Shown here: one piece after another, positions 39,780 to 48,968 of the stretch
How positions within the stretch are numbered: position 1 is the stretch's first letter
Layout: each line of letters starts with the position of its first letter
DNA from: Acinetobacter rudis
GTDB taxonomy: Bacteria; Pseudomonadota; Gammaproteobacteria; Pseudomonadales; Moraxellaceae
Assembly (NCBI RefSeq): GCF_000829675.1
Contig: NZ_BBRX01000026.1
Coordinates: 1-64,000 of the forward strand
Length of the DNA: 64,000 nucleotides
Reading direction: 5' to 3'
The notes under the pieces: generated by a model
Seen by the model: only the letters and a program-made list of their open reading frames with translations
Told to the model about the DNA's origin: nothing
Databases searched by the model: none
Made by a program: the position numbers and the translations under genes

Positions 39780-42326
39780 CTAGCGATGTCTTAATAGTCT
39801 TAAGCCATTTGCCACAACCAGTAAACTGACTCCGACATCTGCAAAGACAGCCATCCACATCGTACCCAAGCCCATCATGGTAATAACCAAGAAGATTAAT
39901 TTTGTGACCAAGGCCAGACTAATATTTTGAATAAGTATGCGATGGGTCTGCTGTGATAACTGAATGAAACTTGGAATTTTACGTAAATCATCATCCATCA
40001 AGGCAACATCAGCGGTTTCAATCGCAACATCTGTGCCCATAGCCCCCATGGCAAAACCAATATTGGCACGAGCTAAGGCTGGTGCATCATTAATGCCATC
40101 ACCCACCATCCCGATATGACTCGTGTCGGCATAGCTTGCCACCAAATTTAATTTATCTGCAGGTAAGAGATTGCCTCGCGCATCGGTCATGCCTACTTGA
40201 TCTGCAATCACCTTAGCGGTATGACTATTGTCACCACTGAGCATTAGAGTTTTTACACCCATTTGCTGTAACTGGTTCATCGCCTCAGCACTATTGGGTT
40301 TAACGGTATCAGCCACTGCAATTAAAGCGAGTACTTGCTGAGGTTTAGCCAACAATACAACTGTCTTACCTTGCTTTTCCAAGGTCTCAATTTTCTCTTC
40401 AAGCTGCGGTGAACAATACTCAAGCTCATGAATAAGACGGTGATTCCCTAGCCAATAACTGACTCCTTCAATCACACCTCGTGTGCCAAGACCAGCAAGT
40501 GCAGTAAAATCCTCAACATCTAAGTGCACGACTGCATCAGGCGCTGCTTGTACCATCGCTTGTGAGACGGGATGGTCTGAGCGTCCCGCCAAACTCAGCA
40601 CCAATTGTTGAACTTGAGTTGCATCGCCTGATAACACAACAAAGTCTGTTTGCTTTGGTTTACCAAAGGTAATCGTGCCAGTTTTATCAAATGCCATGTA
40701 GTTCAGTAGGCGACCTTGTTCCAGATACACGCCACCTTTGATCAAAATACCCTGACGTGCAGCTGCCGCAAGACCACTGACCACAGTTACAGGTGTTGAA
40801 ATCACCAGCGCACATGGACATGCAATCACCAAGATCACTAAGGCCTTGTAAATCCAATCAAACCATACCCCACCCATGAACAGTGGTGGAATGATTGCAA
40901 CCAATATCGCAAACAGAAAAACTAAAGGGGTATAGATCTTAGCAAAGCGATCAACAAATCGTTGTGTCGGGGCTTTTTCACCTTGTGCTTCTTCTACAGC
41001 ATGGATAATCCGTGCTAAAGCAGTATCATCCGCTTTAGATACAACACGGTATTCAAAAGAACCTGCTGTATTGATCGTCCCTGCAAAGACCTCATCACCT
41101 TCAATCTTATCAACAGGTAAGCTTTCTCCTGTAATCGGTGATTGATCAATACTCGACTGACCTTTCACAATTACCCCATCTAGACCAATTTTTTCACCAG
41201 GTTTAACACGAACGATCTCACCAATATTGACTTCTGCAGCTTCTATGACTTGCCACTGACCATCAGCTTGTAACACCGTGACGCGCTCGGGTGCCAACTG
41301 CATCAGTTGCCCAATTGCATTACGCGCACGTTCCAAAGAGCGTGCTTCTATTAACTCAGCTAAGGTAAACAGCACCATCACCATTGCTGCTTCTGGCCAA
41401 TGACCAATAAGCAAAGCACCTGTAACCGCAATACTCATTAAGGCATTGATATTGAGATTCAGGTTTTTAACTGCCAACAAACCCTTTTTGTATGTTCCCA
41501 AACCAGATAAAGCGATCGCAATCGCACTCGCTGCAATCACCAACCACGTTGGTAAGTCGAACCAACCTGACAATTCTGCACCTAAAGCAAAAACACCAGC
41601 AATGGCCAAAATCCAAATCGATTGTTTTTTTTCAACTGGTGCTGCACTGAACTTACCTTGCTCATTCGCGAGTTCAGGCTCAAAATCTAACTCCTTCAAC
41701 GCCTTGACGACCTTAGCTAAGGCACCTTCTGTATACACCACGGTCAGAACACGTTGCATCAAGTTAAATTCGAGACGAATAACTTCTGGCATTTGTCCTA
41801 ATTTCTTTTGAATCAAACCCTCTTCTGTTGGACAATCCATCTGCATGATACGCATACTACTGCGGTAGTACTCACCTTCTTTGCTGGTTGCCGCAAGCTG
41901 CTGCATGTCTTGTTCTGATGCTGCACGACTACAGGCTGTACTGCTTGTACAACAAGAACTGGTCTGTAATGGAGCTGGTGTTGAGTCACAACAAGTAGAC
42001 GTTTTAGTTTCTGCTAACTTTGGCTCACAGCAACTCGATGTCTTATTTTCTGCTGACTGTGAGTCACAACAGCTAGATGTTTTAGTTTCAGCTGATTTTG
42101 ATTCGCAGCAACCTGTATCCTGTGCGTGTTCAGCCGCTGAACCATCACAACTGGTCGCTACAGAAGCATAGGAGGTCGAAGCACAACACCCAGTATCTGA
42201 TGTTTTTTTCGCAGTTGAATCACCACAGCTTTTATCTGTACCAAGATGAGATGCTGAACCACAACAGTCTGTGTCTTTTGCTTTTACATCAGCATGCACA
42301 TCTTCTTTTTTATATGTTTGGCTCAT
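39780..42326 (-). CDS. cadA: heavy-metal P-type ATPase (Cd/Zn/Pb export) with Cys-rich N-terminal repeats
   Basis: ATP-driven exporter of divalent soft metals. 848 residues, longer than the usual 650-750 because of a Cys-rich N-terminal extension. Order: 13-residue repeats with CC pairs (about 15-131), a heavy-metal-associated domain whose usual CxxC is replaced by MDCPTEE (about 155-225), membrane helices, actuator TGES, intramembrane CPC (IACPCALVISTPVTVV), phosphorylation site DKTGTITFGKP, and GDGINDAPALARA. CPC plus these flanks indicates Zn/Cd/Pb rather than Cu. Divergent from the MerR-type cadR across a typical metal-regulated promoter. Confidence 0.92.
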   Translation of the reverse strand: MSQTYKKEDVHADVKAKDTDCCGSASHLGTDKSCGDSTAKKTSDTGCCASTSYASVATSCDGSAAEHAQDTGCCESKSAETKTSSCCDSQSAENKTSSCCEPKLAETKTSTCCDSTPAPLQTSSCCTSSTACSRAASEQDMQQLAATSKEGEYYRSSMRIMQMDCPTEEGLIQKKLGQMPEVIRLEFNLMQRVLTVVYTEGALAKVVKALKELDFEPELANEQGKFSAAPVEKKQSIWILAIAGVFALGAELSGWFDLPTWLVIAASAIAIALSGLGTYKKGLLAVKNLNLNINALMSIAVTGALLIGHWPEAAMVMVLFTLAELIEARSLERARNAIGQLMQLAPERVTVLQADGQWQVIEAAEVNIGEIVRVKPGEKIGLDGVIVKGQSSIDQSPITGESLPVDKIEGDEVFAGTINTAGSFEYRVVSKADDTALARIIHAVEEAQGEKAPTQRFVDRFAKIYTPLVFLFAILVAIIPPLFMGGVWFDWIYKALVILVIACPCALVISTPVTVVSGLAAAARQGILIKGGVYLEQGRLLNYMAFDKTGTITFGKPKQTDFVVLSGDATQVQQLVLSLAGRSDHPVSQAMVQAAPDAVVHLDVEDFTALAGLGTRGVIEGVSYWLGNHRLIHELEYCSPQLEEKIETLEKQGKTVVLLAKPQQVLALIAVADTVKPNSAEAMNQLQQMGVKTLMLSGDNSHTAKVIADQVGMTDARGNLLPADKLNLVASYADTSHIGMVGDGINDAPALARANIGFAMGAMGTDVAIETADVALMDDDLRKIPSFIQLSQQTHRILIQNISLALVTKLIFLVITMMGLGTMWMAVFADVGVSLLVVANGLRLLRHR
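41934..42284 (-). repeat. nine tandem 13-codon repeats encoding Cys pairs in CadA
   Basis: Cys pairs occur at residues 21-22, 47-48, 73-74, 86-87, 99-100, 112-113 and 125-126, with single Cys at 34 and 60: exactly every 13 residues, nine times. The last four units are nearly alike (AETKTSSCCDSQS-like), so the array is a 39-base DNA repeat that is degenerating towards the N-terminus. Likely a flexible metal-binding tail. Confidence 0.85.
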
Positions 42327-42353
42327 AATTGATCCTTTTTGATGCTATGTTAT

Positions 42354-42385
42354 GATTAAACACCCTGAAGCAGCTTCAGACTCAA
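42354..42385 (-). promoter_or_regulatory. MerR-type operator-promoter of cadA
   Basis: On the minus strand TTGAGT (-35, 42385-42380) and TTAATC (-10, 42359-42354) are 20 bases apart, the overlong spacer that MerR activators correct by DNA untwisting. Inside the spacer lies the perfect dyad CTGAAGC-A-GCTTCAG (42365-42379), preceded by ACC as in CadR/PbrR/MerR sites. Confidence 0.75.
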
Positions 42386-42398
42386 GTGGAATATTAAA

Positions 42399-42851
42399 AT
42401 GAAAATTGGTGAGCTTGCCCAACACGTCGGTTGTACAGTTGAGACCATTCGTTTTTATGAAAAAGAAGGTCTACTGCATAAACCATTACGTAATACCGAA
42501 AATAATTATCGTGAGTATCAATCACACCATCTAGAACGCTTACGCTTCATTCGACGTTGCCGTTCTTTAGGGATGACGCATGATGAAATTCGTACCCTAC
42601 TTGCTGCACGCAATCAACAAGATGACTGCCTAGGTATCAATCAATTGGTTGATCAACATCTGCAACATGTGCAGCACCGTATCCAAGAGTTACTGACCTT
42701 AGAAAAAGAGCTACAAGAGCTTAGACTGCAATGTCAGGGCGATAGCTCGGTTCAGTCCTGTGGTATTTTGCGTGAATTGGAACGTGACGCACCATTAAAT
42801 GATGGTTTAGAAAACGTGCATAGTGGACAAATCTGTAGCAGCAAACACTAA
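42399..42851 (+). CDS. cadR: MerR family regulator, CadR type
   Basis: Metal-responsive activator of the divergent cadA. 150 residues: winged helix-turn-helix (MKIGELAQHVGCTVETIRFYEKEGLL), dimerisation helix (about 80-110), and a C-terminal metal loop. Cys77, Cys112 and Cys121 match the three ligand positions expected for CadR/PbrR-type sensors of Cd(II), Zn(II) or Pb(II) (third Cys shifted by about two); the His-rich stretch QLVDQHLQHVQH lies between. Only 72 bases separate the two start codons. Confidence 0.9.
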   Translation: MKIGELAQHVGCTVETIRFYEKEGLLHKPLRNTENNYREYQSHHLERLRFIRRCRSLGMTHDEIRTLLAARNQQDDCLGINQLVDQHLQHVQHRIQELLTLEKELQELRLQCQGDSSVQSCGILRELERDAPLNDGLENVHSGQICSSKH

Positions 42852-43021
42852 TATTCACTATGACACGGTTGAGAAATATTTTAATTTTACAATTAGTTAT
42901 AGAAAGTATGCATATTAATTGAGTCGTGTATCCAAAGACCATTTCGAGCCTTAAACAAAACCAAGCTCAATAGGACAAACTGTTAAAACGGCTAAGCTGC
43001 TTCATTTATGAGATATGTGAC

Positions 43022-43537
43022 CTAATCATAATTAAGAACAAAATTAGCTGTTGAGTTCGCTGTGCCCGCAGTTACATTTTTACGCGTCGCAAAATAGTTC
43101 GCAAAGAAGTTTAGCTGTAAGTTCTTATTCGTATCTACTGCGACAGGCTTAGTAAATGTTTCAATAGGCAATAACTGACGATCCTTATCTAAAATTTGAA
43201 TTGCCACATTAGTTGCGGTTGAATCATCAGATAGAGCCAAAAACTGAGGATTGGTCGTATCCTGAGGCCCCTTAAATGACAGTGAAACATTCTTGGCAGA
43301 ACAATCCGTTAGACGAATGGAAAATGGGATTGGACGAGTTTGATCACCAACATTCACCATATTTTTGGTTCCCCAAGTCCCAAGCGCAACATTAATGTTT
43401 TGGCTTTCCGGCGAGACTGTACAAGTGCGATCAACAATCATCGCTTTAAAACGTAAATTTATCTTGACCAAAGGGTCGGCGTGCAAAACTGGTGCGCATA
43501 GCACACAGCCGACAATCAGTAACTTTATAATATTCAT
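43022..43537 (-). CDS. minor fimbrial subunit (type 1 family)
   Basis: About 171 residues: signal peptide MNIIKLLIVGCVLCAPVLHA, then an incomplete immunoglobulin-like pilin domain with the usual disulfide pair (RTCTVSPES and LTDCSAKN) and the C-terminal beta-strand ending in Tyr-Asp (NFVLNYD). Last gene of the five-gene fimbrial operon, 29 bases after the adhesin gene. Start ATG follows AAGG. It resembles the major subunit at 47988 and may serve as an adaptor or terminator of the fibre. Confidence 0.85.
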   Translation of the reverse strand: MNIIKLLIVGCVLCAPVLHADPLVKINLRFKAMIVDRTCTVSPESQNINVALGTWGTKNMVNVGDQTRPIPFSIRLTDCSAKNVSLSFKGPQDTTNPQFLALSDDSTATNVAIQILDKDRQLLPIETFTKPVAVDTNKNLQLNFFANYFATRKNVTAGTANSTANFVLNYD

Positions 43538-43566
43538 AATATTGACCTTATATATCATCTAGCCAT

Positions 43567-44595
43567 TTACTGAAAATCAATCCGTATATGACCCTGTGCA
43601 GCAACAGGTCCAGGTTGAGGAATTTGCCCTGTTATACTCACTGGCCAAGATTTAAGTAAAAAATTACTACGTGCATTTTCATCTAAACGAAATGGGATAA
43701 AACTATTGATATTATTTGGAATCAGGACATGGTCGCTACTATCCGCCAACTGAAAACCAACGTTAGGATTATCTGAAATAATCATATTATCTTTATAGTT
43801 TGCAACTTCGAGTCGAGCCGATAGCATTTGTTGTGCATCGATATTTTTACATTCGATACCGATATTTTTAGTAATGGTATTCACGCCTTGAGCTTTATTG
43901 CCTGCACCTACTGAAAAAGCGCTTGACGGTATTGGGCCAAAGTCAAATTCAATAACATCACCCACATCAAAACTACAGGACTGTGGCACAGTCATCACTG
44001 CATTTAATCTAATAATAACGATGGGCTGACTTGGATTATCCGTAGCAGCTGAAGCGGCATAGACATAACCAATATCACGGTTAACTAAAAAGGATTGTCC
44101 AACAAATTTCTTTTTAATCTTCAATTTGACTTTGACTTGACCCCCTGTGCCATAGCTCGTAGAACAACCACCATTACATTGATTACTAATTGCACTTTGT
44201 GGTACATCAAAAAAATCACGTCGGTTTCCCGCAACATAAACTTTCATTGCAACTTGCAGATAGTCATTGTTCGGTACATCGAACCACTGAGCACCACCAT
44301 CACTGCCTGCCTGTGTTAAACCCGTTGCTGCTTTAAAAGTAAAATAGGTATTTTGAATAGGTCTTGCACACGCACCACCCACAGAATAAGTTCCACCTCT
44401 TGATAGGTCTTTCCAAGGTGGTGAATAACCTGGGTAGTTCTGCGTAGAATTAAACGAATATTCATGGTTATAAATAAAAGGCGAACTCAGCGGATAACAA
44501 TCCGCAGCATATGCAGAGTTTATGCCTAACATTGTCGTTAAAAGTAATGCCGAATTTCGGATGCATGTTAGAGCTGGTTTTATTGTTAGACTCAT
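43567..44595 (-). CDS. fimbrial tip adhesin
   Basis: 342 residues: signal peptide ending NSAYAAD, an N-terminal lectin-like half (about 30-200, containing CNGGCSTSYGTGG and two further Cys) and a C-terminal pilin domain (about 205-342, starting SCSFDVGDVIEFDFGPIPSS, ending GHIRIDFQ). Two-domain layout and size are those of tip adhesins such as FimH, although the receptor-binding half is not recognisably FimH. Start ATG lies behind AGGA, ten bases after the usher stop. Confidence 0.85.
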   Translation of the reverse strand: MSLTIKPALTCIRNSALLLTTMLGINSAYAADCYPLSSPFIYNHEYSFNSTQNYPGYSPPWKDLSRGGTYSVGGACARPIQNTYFTFKAATGLTQAGSDGGAQWFDVPNNDYLQVAMKVYVAGNRRDFFDVPQSAISNQCNGGCSTSYGTGGQVKVKLKIKKKFVGQSFLVNRDIGYVYAASAATDNPSQPIVIIRLNAVMTVPQSCSFDVGDVIEFDFGPIPSSAFSVGAGNKAQGVNTITKNIGIECKNIDAQQMLSARLEVANYKDNMIISDNPNVGFQLADSSDHVLIPNNINSFIPFRLDENARSNFLLKSWPVSITGQIPQPGPVAAQGHIRIDFQ

Positions 44596-44605
44596 CTTAT
44601 TTTTC

Positions 44606-47188
44606 CTATTGGCAATTTAATTCAAGTGTTGTAATACCGGCATCTGAAGTCTGCTGAGTAAATGCATATGCTGCATTACAGCTTTCATTTTCAGATGTGC
44701 CCCAAGAAATTTTAAGTGTGCCCTTTTCTTTCAAACCACTTAAGTACGTTTGACCTTCTTGCCCTACAATGCTTGTAACATTCTGCTCTTCCTCAGTAAT
44801 CGTTGAACCATATGGAACATATTCACCAAGATGCTTAATCGTGATCAATGCTCTTTGTCCAATACGCGTATCAAACTTAGCGCGTACAATTGCACCTTTC
44901 ATCGGAACTAGATTTTGTACGTTGGTTAAAATCTCAGTTTGATCATTCAAGCTATCCGCTTCTAAAGCGATACGATTTAAACGGTAATTTTCAGCAAAAG
45001 GTAAAATTGCATAACCTCTTGAATCTGTATGAATATTCGTCGAGTTTTCAAGTTTTACATCTTTTGCACCTTGAGCATCAACCAATACGTTGGTATCACC
45101 TAAAGTTTGACCAAAAGTTACACCACCAGAGTGAATAATCAGACCACCAGCAAGATCATAGTTAAAGCTCTTTTCTTTTCCTCCATCGGCAAAGCTATAA
45201 CTCGCCCCTGCACTACCATATTTTGTTTCTAAACGTGCTGAAGCCATACCAAATCCACCAGTATCATTATTATGGCCTTGTTGAATGTTATAGCTAAATT
45301 GGCGATCTTCACCCAAAGAACCATTAATACCAGTTTGTATCGAATTACTACCCGTTGAGTTCCGTACAAAACTAGAGTTACTGTAAATATCGTTGCGTAC
45401 TCGATCTCGACTACCAAAAAATGCATTTAAAGGGATGGCAATACTGGCAGCAATAGAGTTATTTTTTTCATTATAAATATTTGGTGAATCTTGCATCGAC
45501 CAAGATAATGAATAGGTAAAATATTTAAGCGCGTTAGAGTAACCTATTTGATAATTCTTCGCTGTTTTTGGTGCATTCCAATAAGACTGATAATTTGCAG
45601 AAGCGTACAAAGAACCATATTGACCTAAGTTTTGGTTGATACTTAATTGGAAACGACCTTTTTTGGTATAGTTTAAATTGTAATATGAGCTTGGGTCATA
45701 ATAACTATTACCAAAATCATCAAATTTCTCTTCAGGTTCAAATTGCTCCATTGACTTATATGCAACATCATTCAAGGTATAAAAACCTTTAGTTGAATAG
45801 CGATAGCCTAAAAGCTGTAATGTCGTACCAATCTGATTTAAAGATTTAGAATAAAGTAAACGATAAGACTGACCTTTGTAATCTTGATCATTTGCTAAAG
45901 TACTGTTGGCATGGGTCATATCAAAGGAAAAAGCTCCCCACTCCCCCATGTTTTTACCAACACCTAGCAAGGCAGCTTGATATTTAGAAGCGATTTGTGT
46001 TCCACCAAAGAGAGTAACACCAGAACCTAAACCACGACTGAGCGTTCCTTGAAAAAATAAAGGATTGTCTTGATCCTTATTACCACTTCGGAATTCACCC
46101 GCTGTAATATCAAAAACGGTCCTTCCTTCACGCAGTAACATAGGGATCCCAGAGTAAGGCACGATAAAATGCTGTTTAGCACCAGCACTTTCCTCAACCG
46201 TTACATCTAAATCACCACTCAAAGCCATTGCAGTTAAATCATTAATTTCAAATGGCCCAGGATTGACATTAGTTTGATAAACGATATAACCATTTTGACG
46301 AATAGTAATGATACTTTTGCTGTTTGCAATACCACGGACTACAGGTGCATAACCTTGCATGCTACTTGGCAACATTGCCTCAGAACTGTATAAACGAGCA
46401 CCCCGGAAACCAACACTGTCAAAAATCATATTTTGAACATTACTGTCACCTATGACCAGCTCACTTTTTAATGGAATAATTGATTTTTCCACAAAATTTT
46501 GAACATTATTCCATTCTGAGCGATGTGAATTCTCGTCACGATGATTAAAATAATTATAAGTTGAAAGATTTTTAAATCTAAAACCTGCAATATTAAATCC
46601 AGAATTTAACGATACAAAAATATTATCGCTCTTATCAGTCACATTCCCATTTAAATTGTAATTCAAATATGCAGCAGTTATCCCTGAATCCCATTCAGAT
46701 GGAGGAATATAGCCTTGTGCATTATTCTTCATCCAAATTTGAGGAATACTAATATCAAGACGTTGCAAATTAAAATTATAAACTACAGCAGCTTCTGGAA
46801 TATATTGTTTTATGTCCAAACAGCTTTTATCTTTTAGACTTTCTGCTTCAGGTAAATCATAAACTTTGACACCTAATGACAGTAACCACTTACTGTCTAT
46901 ACACGGTACTAAGCCACCAGAAACTGAATCACTTTTTTCAGCCTGATTGAAGTTTAGTTCTTTGGTAACAGCAAAATTATCATTAACGTAAACATTTACT
47001 CGATAATTTCCTGGTAACTGGAAACCTTGTTCAAAATTAGATAAATCGGCAACCTGAGAACCTTCAGTATTTAATAATAATGCAGGATTAAAATACTCTC
47101 GTGCATGTACTAAGTTGCCAGATAAAAGAAGAGAGCAAAGAATCGTATTTAAATAAAGTGTCTTTCCTGAAAAATTTAGCTTTACCAT
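44606..47188 (-). CDS. fimbrial outer membrane usher
   Basis: 860 residues of the FimD/PapC usher family: signal peptide, N-terminal chaperone-binding domain (FNPALLLNTEGSQVADLSNFEQGFQLPGNYRVNVYVN), 24-strand barrel interrupted by the plug domain (PMLLREGRTVFDITAGEFRS and RGIANSKSIITIRQNGYIVYQTNVNPGPFEI upstream), and C-terminal domains ending with two Cys (ESCNAAYAF...ELNCQ). Translocates and assembles the pilus in the outer membrane. Sits 18 bases after the chaperone gene. Confidence 0.94.
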   Translation of the reverse strand: MVKLNFSGKTLYLNTILCSLLLSGNLVHAREYFNPALLLNTEGSQVADLSNFEQGFQLPGNYRVNVYVNDNFAVTKELNFNQAEKSDSVSGGLVPCIDSKWLLSLGVKVYDLPEAESLKDKSCLDIKQYIPEAAVVYNFNLQRLDISIPQIWMKNNAQGYIPPSEWDSGITAAYLNYNLNGNVTDKSDNIFVSLNSGFNIAGFRFKNLSTYNYFNHRDENSHRSEWNNVQNFVEKSIIPLKSELVIGDSNVQNMIFDSVGFRGARLYSSEAMLPSSMQGYAPVVRGIANSKSIITIRQNGYIVYQTNVNPGPFEINDLTAMALSGDLDVTVEESAGAKQHFIVPYSGIPMLLREGRTVFDITAGEFRSGNKDQDNPLFFQGTLSRGLGSGVTLFGGTQIASKYQAALLGVGKNMGEWGAFSFDMTHANSTLANDQDYKGQSYRLLYSKSLNQIGTTLQLLGYRYSTKGFYTLNDVAYKSMEQFEPEEKFDDFGNSYYDPSSYYNLNYTKKGRFQLSINQNLGQYGSLYASANYQSYWNAPKTAKNYQIGYSNALKYFTYSLSWSMQDSPNIYNEKNNSIAASIAIPLNAFFGSRDRVRNDIYSNSSFVRNSTGSNSIQTGINGSLGEDRQFSYNIQQGHNNDTGGFGMASARLETKYGSAGASYSFADGGKEKSFNYDLAGGLIIHSGGVTFGQTLGDTNVLVDAQGAKDVKLENSTNIHTDSRGYAILPFAENYRLNRIALEADSLNDQTEILTNVQNLVPMKGAIVRAKFDTRIGQRALITIKHLGEYVPYGSTITEEEQNVTSIVGQEGQTYLSGLKEKGTLKISWGTSENESCNAAYAFTQQTSDAGITTLELNCQ

Positions 47189-47206
47189 ACTTGTTACTCT
47201 TCATTT

Positions 47207-47899
47207 CTATTGAATGGTTATTTTTCTTTCTTCAGTAAATGCACCATAGTCATTAATCGTTTGGAATTTAATTTCACGACCAAAGTGGTCTAAAGCTTTT
47301 TCCGAAAAAGGGTCAAGCATGAAAGTAATTTGTTTTTGATTATCGACAGACAAATTGGCAATTGTCATAAAATATGGTGTTGGATTTTTAATGAAGATTT
47401 TATTATTACTAACAGAAGTTGTTAATAAACCAGGTGCATCCTCAACACGGATGGATAAATTCGGTGGACGTACCATCATCTTAATTCGCGACAATATCGC
47501 CAATTGCAGTACATTAGTTTGTTCTAATTCTTCTTTACTCACCGATGGAATTGCTTGCACATTTAAATAGTAAAGCGTTTCTCGATCACGTGCTAAGTTT
47601 TGATTGGTGTTAATAATACGTAATGAGCTTTCAGATTTAGCCTCACTAACAAACATAGGTGGAGTAACGATGACTGTATTTATTTTTTTTGATGATGCAT
47701 CTTCGACCCAAGAGTTAATTAAAAATCTTTTATCAGTTGTACTGTTCACAACAGGCATAGATGCTTGCTTTTTATCTTGATCATAAATCAATCGGGTAGC
47801 ACCTAAGGCAATACCACCAGCAGCATATGAGATATTCACTAACAGTGCAGATGCGACTATAATTTTTATAATAAACTTCGAAAATACATGCAACATCAT
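47207..47899 (-). CDS. periplasmic fimbrial chaperone
   Basis: About 230 residues: basic start and hydrophobic signal segment (SKFIIKIIVASALLVNISYAA), then the PapD-like two-Ig domain protein: GGIALGATRLIYDQDKKQASMPVVN with the conserved Arg that anchors subunit C-termini, and FLINSWVEDA, RETLYYLNVQAIPSV. Donates a strand to subunits and hands them to the usher. The open frame runs 28 codons further upstream, but the ATG with GGA at eight bases gives a normal signal peptide. Second gene of the operon. Confidence 0.9.
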   Translation of the reverse strand: MMLHVFSKFIIKIIVASALLVNISYAAGGIALGATRLIYDQDKKQASMPVVNSTTDKRFLINSWVEDASSKKINTVIVTPPMFVSEAKSESSLRIINTNQNLARDRETLYYLNVQAIPSVSKEELEQTNVLQLAILSRIKMMVRPPNLSIRVEDAPGLLTTSVSNNKIFIKNPTPYFMTIANLSVDNQKQITFMLDPFSEKALDHFGREIKFQTINDYGAFTEERKITIQ

Positions 47900-47987
47900 T
47901 TTGAATTCCAATTTAAAGTTGATCAAAATTAGTTCTAAAAAAATAAAAATGGTACTCCTATATTGAATAGAAGCACCAGACAATCAA

Positions 47988-48533
47988 TTAATTATAAGTA
48001 ATTACAAAGTTAGCATCTGCATAAGCTTGACCTGCAGTTGCAGCAGCAGCTGTTGCTTTATAACGAGCAACGAAGTTGAATGTGTTGTTACCATCAATTA
48101 ATGTTTGAGCAGCAGAAAGAACTGTACCGTCTGGAGTTAAAATTCCACCTTTGCTGTCAGAAATTTCAACACCAACACCAGTCGCAGTTACAGCGTTAGC
48201 TGAAGGACCTGAATGAATTTTTAATAATGTTGTATCAGTTGAATCTTGTGGACCAGAGAATGCAAATTGAGCAGTTTTAGATACTTCAGTGTCACAATCA
48301 ACTAGCTTAATTTGGAATGGTACATTCGAAGTATAATCACCTGCTTTAGTAATTTTAGCTGTACGATGTTGACCAAGATCTACAGTTTGGTTCGCAGTAT
48401 CTGAACTCACTGCACAAGCAGCATTGACAAATTCACCTTTAAAGTGAACTGTCCCGCCATTTACAGTCGGCGCTGCTTGAACTAAACCAGCTGTAAATAG
48501 AGTTGATGCTGCGACTAAAAAAGAAATTTTCAT
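47988..48533 (-). CDS. major fimbrial subunit (type 1 family)
   Basis: 181 residues: signal peptide MKISFLVAASTLFTAGLVQAA, Ig-like pilin with the disulfide Cys pair (NAACAVSS and KLVDCDTE), the conserved GxHFKGEFVNA-like N-terminal pattern (GGTVHFKGEFVNAACA) and the C-terminal YADANFVITYN donor-complement strand. Being first in the operon with a long leader suits the most abundant product. Order on the minus strand: subunit, chaperone, usher, adhesin, second subunit, with all spacings under 100 bases, so one transcript. Confidence 0.9.
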   Translation of the reverse strand: MKISFLVAASTLFTAGLVQAAPTVNGGTVHFKGEFVNAACAVSSDTANQTVDLGQHRTAKITKAGDYTSNVPFQIKLVDCDTEVSKTAQFAFSGPQDSTDTTLLKIHSGPSANAVTATGVGVEISDSKGGILTPDGTVLSAAQTLIDGNNTFNFVARYKATAAAATAGQAYADANFVITYN

Positions 48534-48577
48534 TTATATATTCCCATACTTTAATTGGACATTTTTTTGCATAAATT

Positions 48578-48607
48578 AAATAAAGCGTGAACTAGTTGGC
48601 TTTATTT
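48578..48607 (-). promoter_or_regulatory. stem-loop in the leader of the major fimbrial subunit
   Basis: Perfect arms AAATAAAGC and GCTTTATTT separated by 12 bases that themselves contain the palindrome AACTAGTT. It lies 45-75 bases upstream of the start codon and is not followed by a T-run in the direction of the gene, so it is more likely an operator or an mRNA-stabilising leader structure than a terminator. Confidence 0.4.
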
Positions 48608-48768
48608 GTGTGTATTAAATAAAATTTATTTCCGTATGTAAAGTAAAACAAAAATTCTTATTTTTTATAAATATTAAAACTAATCATTACTTTAATTTAA
48701 ATATTCTAAAGAGTATGGCTGGCGTACTGTCTGAGCAGTGTAACTCTTACGTAACTTAACAAATGCAC

Positions 48769-48790
48769 TAAAAAAAGCCCAAAAGGGCTC
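48769..48790 (-). terminator. Rho-independent terminator, minus strand
   Basis: Five-pair stem AGCCC / GGGCT with AAAA loop, followed on the minus strand by seven T. It is about 240 bases past the MFS gene at 49030 and protects the fimbrial promoter from read-through. Confidence 0.7.
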
Positions 48791-48878
48791 TTAAAATTAA
48801 ATATATTTAGTTATATAAACAGACACAAAAGTAACAAAAATTGATCAAAAAACAGCTTGAATTATTTGTTCAAAACAT

Positions 48879-48968
48879 ATGCTGTTAACCATGAGTCAAC
48901 TTAGAAGTGAATTGGGAAACTCAAGAGAAGCCATTAATAAAAATTTAAGTCTAACTAAAGAGACTTAA
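48879..48968 (+). pseudogene. possible remnant of a Crp/Fnr-type helix-turn-helix
   Basis: A 29-codon frame, MLLTMSQLRSELGNSREAIN and nine more residues, then TAA. The string matches the recognition-helix region of Crp/Fnr-family regulators (roughly L-x-x-x-L-G-x-S-R-E-x-V-N/S-x-x-L). No ribosome site and no cyclic-nucleotide domain precede it, so I read it as a decayed fragment. The similarity is short and could be fortuitous. Confidence 0.3.
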
